Source: an uncultured Mobiluncus sp. (GTDB lineage: Bacteria > Actinomycetota > Actinomycetes > Actinomycetales > Actinomycetaceae). Taken from it: a stretch of DNA of 64,000 bases. The stretch is taken from contig NZ_CALUCZ010000010.1 in NCBI RefSeq assembly GCF_943914685.1, positions 1 to 64,000 on the forward strand, in the 5' to 3' direction. Numbering within the stretch: position 1 is the first letter of the stretch; the number at the start of each line of letters is the position of its first letter. The position numbers and the translations under genes are program-made. This document shows positions 61,478 to 64,000 of the stretch, piece by piece. The notes below the pieces were generated by a model that did no database searches, had not been told where the DNA came from, and saw only the letters and a program-made list of their open reading frames with translations.

Positions 61478-61581
61478 TTCTGGTCACGCTGGGCGGGAAT
61501 AATTCGGCGCAACCGGTGGTTAGAATAGACAGTGGCCCTACAAACGGCCAATATCGCGAAACAGCAACGAAAGGAACCCTA

Positions 61582-61806
61582 ATGGCAACCCTCACCATGA
61601 ACCTCGACGGACTGACTTGTGACATGTGCGTCAAACACATCACCGCTGACCTCAGCGACCTAGCGGGCGTTGAGCGCGTTGAAGTGGTGCGTGACGAGGG
61701 CCGCGGGGTCGCTACCGTGACTGGCGAAAGCCTGCCCTCCGACCAGGTCCTCACCGAAACTGTGCAGGACGCCGGCAACTACCGCGTCGTGTCCATCGAC
61801 CGGTAG
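61582..61806 (+). CDS. Small HMA-domain copper chaperone (CopZ-like)
   Basis: A 74-residue single HMA domain with the metal site GLTCDMCVKHI and the usual beta-alpha-beta pattern (LAGVERVEVVRDEGRGVATV). It likely carries Cu(I) to the ATPase encoded 62 bp downstream. ATG 61582 follows AAAGGAA; the longer frame has no site. A TAGAAT at 61521-61526 may be its -10 box. Confidence 0.88.
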   Translation: MATLTMNLDGLTCDMCVKHITADLSDLAGVERVEVVRDEGRGVATVTGESLPSDQVLTETVQDAGNYRVVSIDR

Positions 61807-61868
61807 TTGTTTCCGGAGCCGTCTCAAGTGGTGGTGTGAGGACGGCGAGAGGTCGACCCGGTGGTTTG

Positions 61869-64000
61869 ATGACACACAACGAAACGACAGTTAGTCCCTC
61901 CGCTGACCCGGCGGTGGATCCGGCGCTGGACCCGACCGGGTTGCGCCGGAAAGACCTGGGGCGTCGCCTGGTGGTGGCCGTGATTTTTGGTCTGCCGGTG
62001 ATGGCGATTTCCATGCTGGAAGTCCTGCAGTTCCCGGCCTGGCAGTGGGTTGTAGGTGTTTGCAGCCTGCCGGTGGTGGGCTGGGCCGCCGCACCGTTTC
62101 ACCGCGGGGCTCTGCGGGCGGCACGAGGGGGGTCCACCACGATGGACACCCTGGTCGCGTTGGGAGTGAGCGTGGCGACGCTGTACTCCTGGGGGGCGCT
62201 GATTTTCACCCCCGCCGGCCGTATCGGCATGACCATGAACATGAGCCTGAACCCGCTCGCGGCAGCGCACGAAACGGGACCCGGCGGCGAAATCTTTTTC
62301 GAAACCGCCGTGATGATTACCGTATTCTTGCTGACCGGACGGTATTTGGAGGCCCGAGCCAAGTCCTCGGCAACCTCGGCGCTACGCGCCTTGCTGTCCC
62401 TAGGGGCAAAACAGGCCGTGCGCGTCACTCGCCCCGGCGACCCTCGTGACACGACCACGCCTTGGGAAACTGAAACTATCGACGTCGCCGCGCTCCAGCC
62501 GGGGGACTACTTTTTGGTACCAGCCGGGGAAAAAATCGCCACCGACGGCATCGTTTTCGAGGGACATTCCACCGTTGACGAATCCATGCTGACCGGCGAA
62601 CCTATCCCGGTCGAAAAATCCGTGGGCGATAGTGTGACCGGCGCCACCATCAACGTCCAAGGCCTGCTGGTCGTCCAGGCCACCAAGGTCGGTGCGGAAA
62701 CGAAACTGGCCCAAATCACCCGGCTGGTGACCCGCGCTCAAGCCGAGAAAGCCCCGGTTTCCCGCCTAGCGGACCGAGTGTCGGCGGTGTTCGTCCCGGT
62801 GGTAATCGTCCTGGCTGTCCTGACTTTCGCGCTGTGGCTGGGACGCGGACAACCGTTCCCTGCCGCTTTCACCGCCGGGGTATCAGTGCTGGTCATCGCC
62901 TGTCCGTGCGCGTTGGGGTTGGCGACCCCGATGGCCTTGCTGGTCGGGTCCACCCGGGCGTCCCGCGCGGGTATCCTGCTGAAAGGCCCCCAGATTCTGG
63001 AGGAAACCCGGCGCATCAACACCCTGGTCATGGACAAAACCGGCACGCTGACCAGCGGGGAAATGCGCCTGGAGGACGTGACGGTGTCCGCTCCGAGGAC
63101 CGCGGACATGGCGTCGCCCTCGGACACCGAGGCTCTCGCGTTGGCGGCTGCACTAGAGACAGGATCTCCCCACCCGATTGGAAAAGCCCTGGTCGCGGCG
63201 GCAAAAGCGAGGGACTGCGGGAGTGGACCCGCCGCCTTGACCGGATTCGCCACGTTCATCGGACGCGGCGCCGGGGGTTTCGTAGACGGCGTCGCCTATG
63301 CGATTGGGAAACCGGAGTGGCTCACGGCGATGGGCGCGGACATTCCCCCGGAGCTAGCTGCGGCGATTGGGGCCGCCCAGTCACAAGGGCGGACCGTGGC
63401 GGTGTTGGCTACGGGTGCGGACTGGTCGTCACAAGTTTCCGGGGACGCCTGTCCGGTGTTGCCAGGTGAGCCGGCCGGTAACGGGCAGCTGGCGGCGGGG
63501 AGAGCCAGTAGGGAAATGACCTTGAAAGTCACGGGAATGACCTGCGCGTCTTGCGTGGCGCGAGTGGAAAAGCGGCTCAATAAACTCGATGGGGTTTCGG
63601 CCTTAGTGAACCTCCCCTTAGAAATCGCCACCGTGACTCTCACCGCGGATATCCCGGCTGAAACCCTGATTGCGCAGGTCGAAAAGGCCGGGTACGGGGC
63701 CAGTTTGCTGGACAGTGCGGGAACCGCGGCCGAACCGGGCCGGCGCAGCGAAAACAATGCCGCGGCGGTGGCGGGAGACCTGGTGCAGGCCCGAGCCCTC
63801 GCCGTGTTTACGTTCAGCGACCCGGTCAAACCCGAAGCCGCACACACGGTAGCCGGCTTGAAAGCGGCCGGTATCGAAACCGTCCTGCTGACCGGGGATC
63901 AGAGCGAACCGGCGCATAGGGCGGCCGACCAGGCCGGAATCGAAACGGTCGTGGCAGGGGTCAGCCCGGAAGGCAAGGTCGACGCTATCCGGGAACTGCA
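61869..64000 (+). CDS. Copper-type P1B ATPase with an internal HMA domain (3' end off the window)
   Basis: The frame is open from ATG 61869 to the window end (710 codons). Order seen: membrane helices, A-domain motif TGEP (Thr242), membrane metal site CPC (Cys345/Cys347) in IACPCALGLATP, phosphorylation motif DKTGT (Asp389), N-domain SPHPIGKAL, then an HMA domain with GMTCASC (Cys559/Cys562, about 550-615), then SDPVKPEAA and TGD (Thr675). No HMA domain is present at the N-terminus, its normal place. The last membrane helices are outside. It exports Cu(I), probably fed by the small chaperone before it. Confidence 0.88.
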   Translation, partial: MTHNETTVSPSADPAVDPALDPTGLRRKDLGRRLVVAVIFGLPVMAISMLEVLQFPAWQWVVGVCSLPVVGWAAAPFHRGALRAARGGSTTMDTLVALGVSVATLYSWGALIFTPAGRIGMTMNMSLNPLAAAHETGPGGEIFFETAVMITVFLLTGRYLEARAKSSATSALRALLSLGAKQAVRVTRPGDPRDTTTPWETETIDVAALQPGDYFLVPAGEKIATDGIVFEGHSTVDESMLTGEPIPVEKSVGDSVTGATINVQGLLVVQATKVGAETKLAQITRLVTRAQAEKAPVSRLADRVSAVFVPVVIVLAVLTFALWLGRGQPFPAAFTAGVSVLVIACPCALGLATPMALLVGSTRASRAGILLKGPQILEETRRINTLVMDKTGTLTSGEMRLEDVTVSAPRTADMASPSDTEALALAAALETGSPHPIGKALVAAAKARDCGSGPAALTGFATFIGRGAGGFVDGVAYAIGKPEWLTAMGADIPPELAAAIGAAQSQGRTVAVLATGADWSSQVSGDACPVLPGEPAGNGQLAAGRASREMTLKVTGMTCASCVARVEKRLNKLDGVSALVNLPLEIATVTLTADIPAETLIAQVEKAGYGASLLDSAGTAAEPGRRSENNAAAVAGDLVQARALAVFTFSDPVKPEAAHTVAGLKAAGIETVLLTGDQSEPAHRAADQAGIETVVAGVSPEGKVDAIREL

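Noticed and set aside
63526..63720. The internal HMA domain as a separate small chaperone gene starting at the internal ATG
   Set aside because: The frame is continuous with the ATPase on both sides, no stop codon follows the domain, and no ribosome site is seen before the ATG at 63516.

Overview
The window looks like part of the chromosome of a high-G+C Gram-positive actinomycete, close to the replication origin. The evidence is the gene order dnaA / rpmH-rnpA-yidD-yidC-jag-rsmG-parA-parB, followed by trxA-trxB, murJ, a DUF6049-type protein, a NUDIX hydrolase and pcnA. This is the order known from Mycobacterium tuberculosis around Rv3907-Rv3924, but without sigM, its anti-sigma factor and cwlM. 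A CoA/ferredoxin-dependent 2-oxoacid oxidoreductase, CWB2 cell-wall proteins and a coproporphyrin-type haem pathway suggest an anaerobic or microaerophilic member of the Actinomycetaceae. Mobiluncus is my guess, not a proven assignment.

Layout. 1-6.9 kb: dnaA (5' part only, leaving the window), ribosomal protein/RNase P/membrane insertion genes, and parAB flanked by two perfect parS sites. 7-15.9 kb: leftward genes for a PLP aminotransferase, thioredoxin and its reductase, a membrane-anchored discoidin-like protein, the MurJ lipid II flippase, a secreted DUF6049-like protein and a NUDIX hydrolase. 16-19.8 kb: CCA-adding enzyme and a class A penicillin-binding protein. 19.9-21.6 kb: an AlbA_2/HTH regulator enclosed by two 142-bp direct repeats. 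21.7-25.7 kb: rpsF-ssb-rpsR-rplI, convergent dnaB, then a long gene-free stretch with a cluster of DnaA boxes. 25.7-31.5 kb: an SLC13/DASS carrier, a membrane acyltransferase-like protein, and a response regulator-histidine kinase pair led by a previously uncalled 45-codon exported peptide gene, next to an unknown gene. 31.6-38 kb: diaminopimelate dehydrogenase with a large insertion, and a 2-oxoacid:ferredoxin oxidoreductase operon ending in a GltD-like flavoprotein fused to a ferredoxin domain. 38.2-48 kb: a small WxG-like protein plus a lipase-like partner, a CWB2-CAP surface protein, a YgjP-like metallopeptidase, and a very large secreted papain-like protease that also carries a rhodanese and two thioredoxin-like domains. 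48.4-60 kb: a near-complete haem cluster (hemA, hemE, cgoX, hemC, hemD, hemB, hemL, and a ferrochelatase-coproheme decarboxylase fusion), interrupted by a vapBC module. 60-64 kb: purB, a small copper chaperone, and a copper P-type ATPase that runs off the end and has its metal-binding HMA domain inside the catalytic region.

How the genes work together. The haem genes encode every step from glutamyl-tRNA to haem b by the coproporphyrin-dependent route; only glutamyl-tRNA synthetase is not in view. The oxidoreductase operon provides its own route for electrons from 2-oxoacids to NAD(P). The thiol-redox theme appears in the cytosol (TrxA/TrxB) and outside the cell (the protease with thioredoxin-like domains).

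The best candidates for undescribed biology are the peptide-kinase-regulator cassette at 28.7-30.7 kb, the copper ATPase with an internal HMA domain, the protease-rhodanese-thioredoxin protein, the WxG/lipase pair, the repeat-bounded AlbA_2 regulator and the DnaA-box cluster upstream of dnaB. No tRNA, rRNA, CRISPR array or insertion sequence was recognised.
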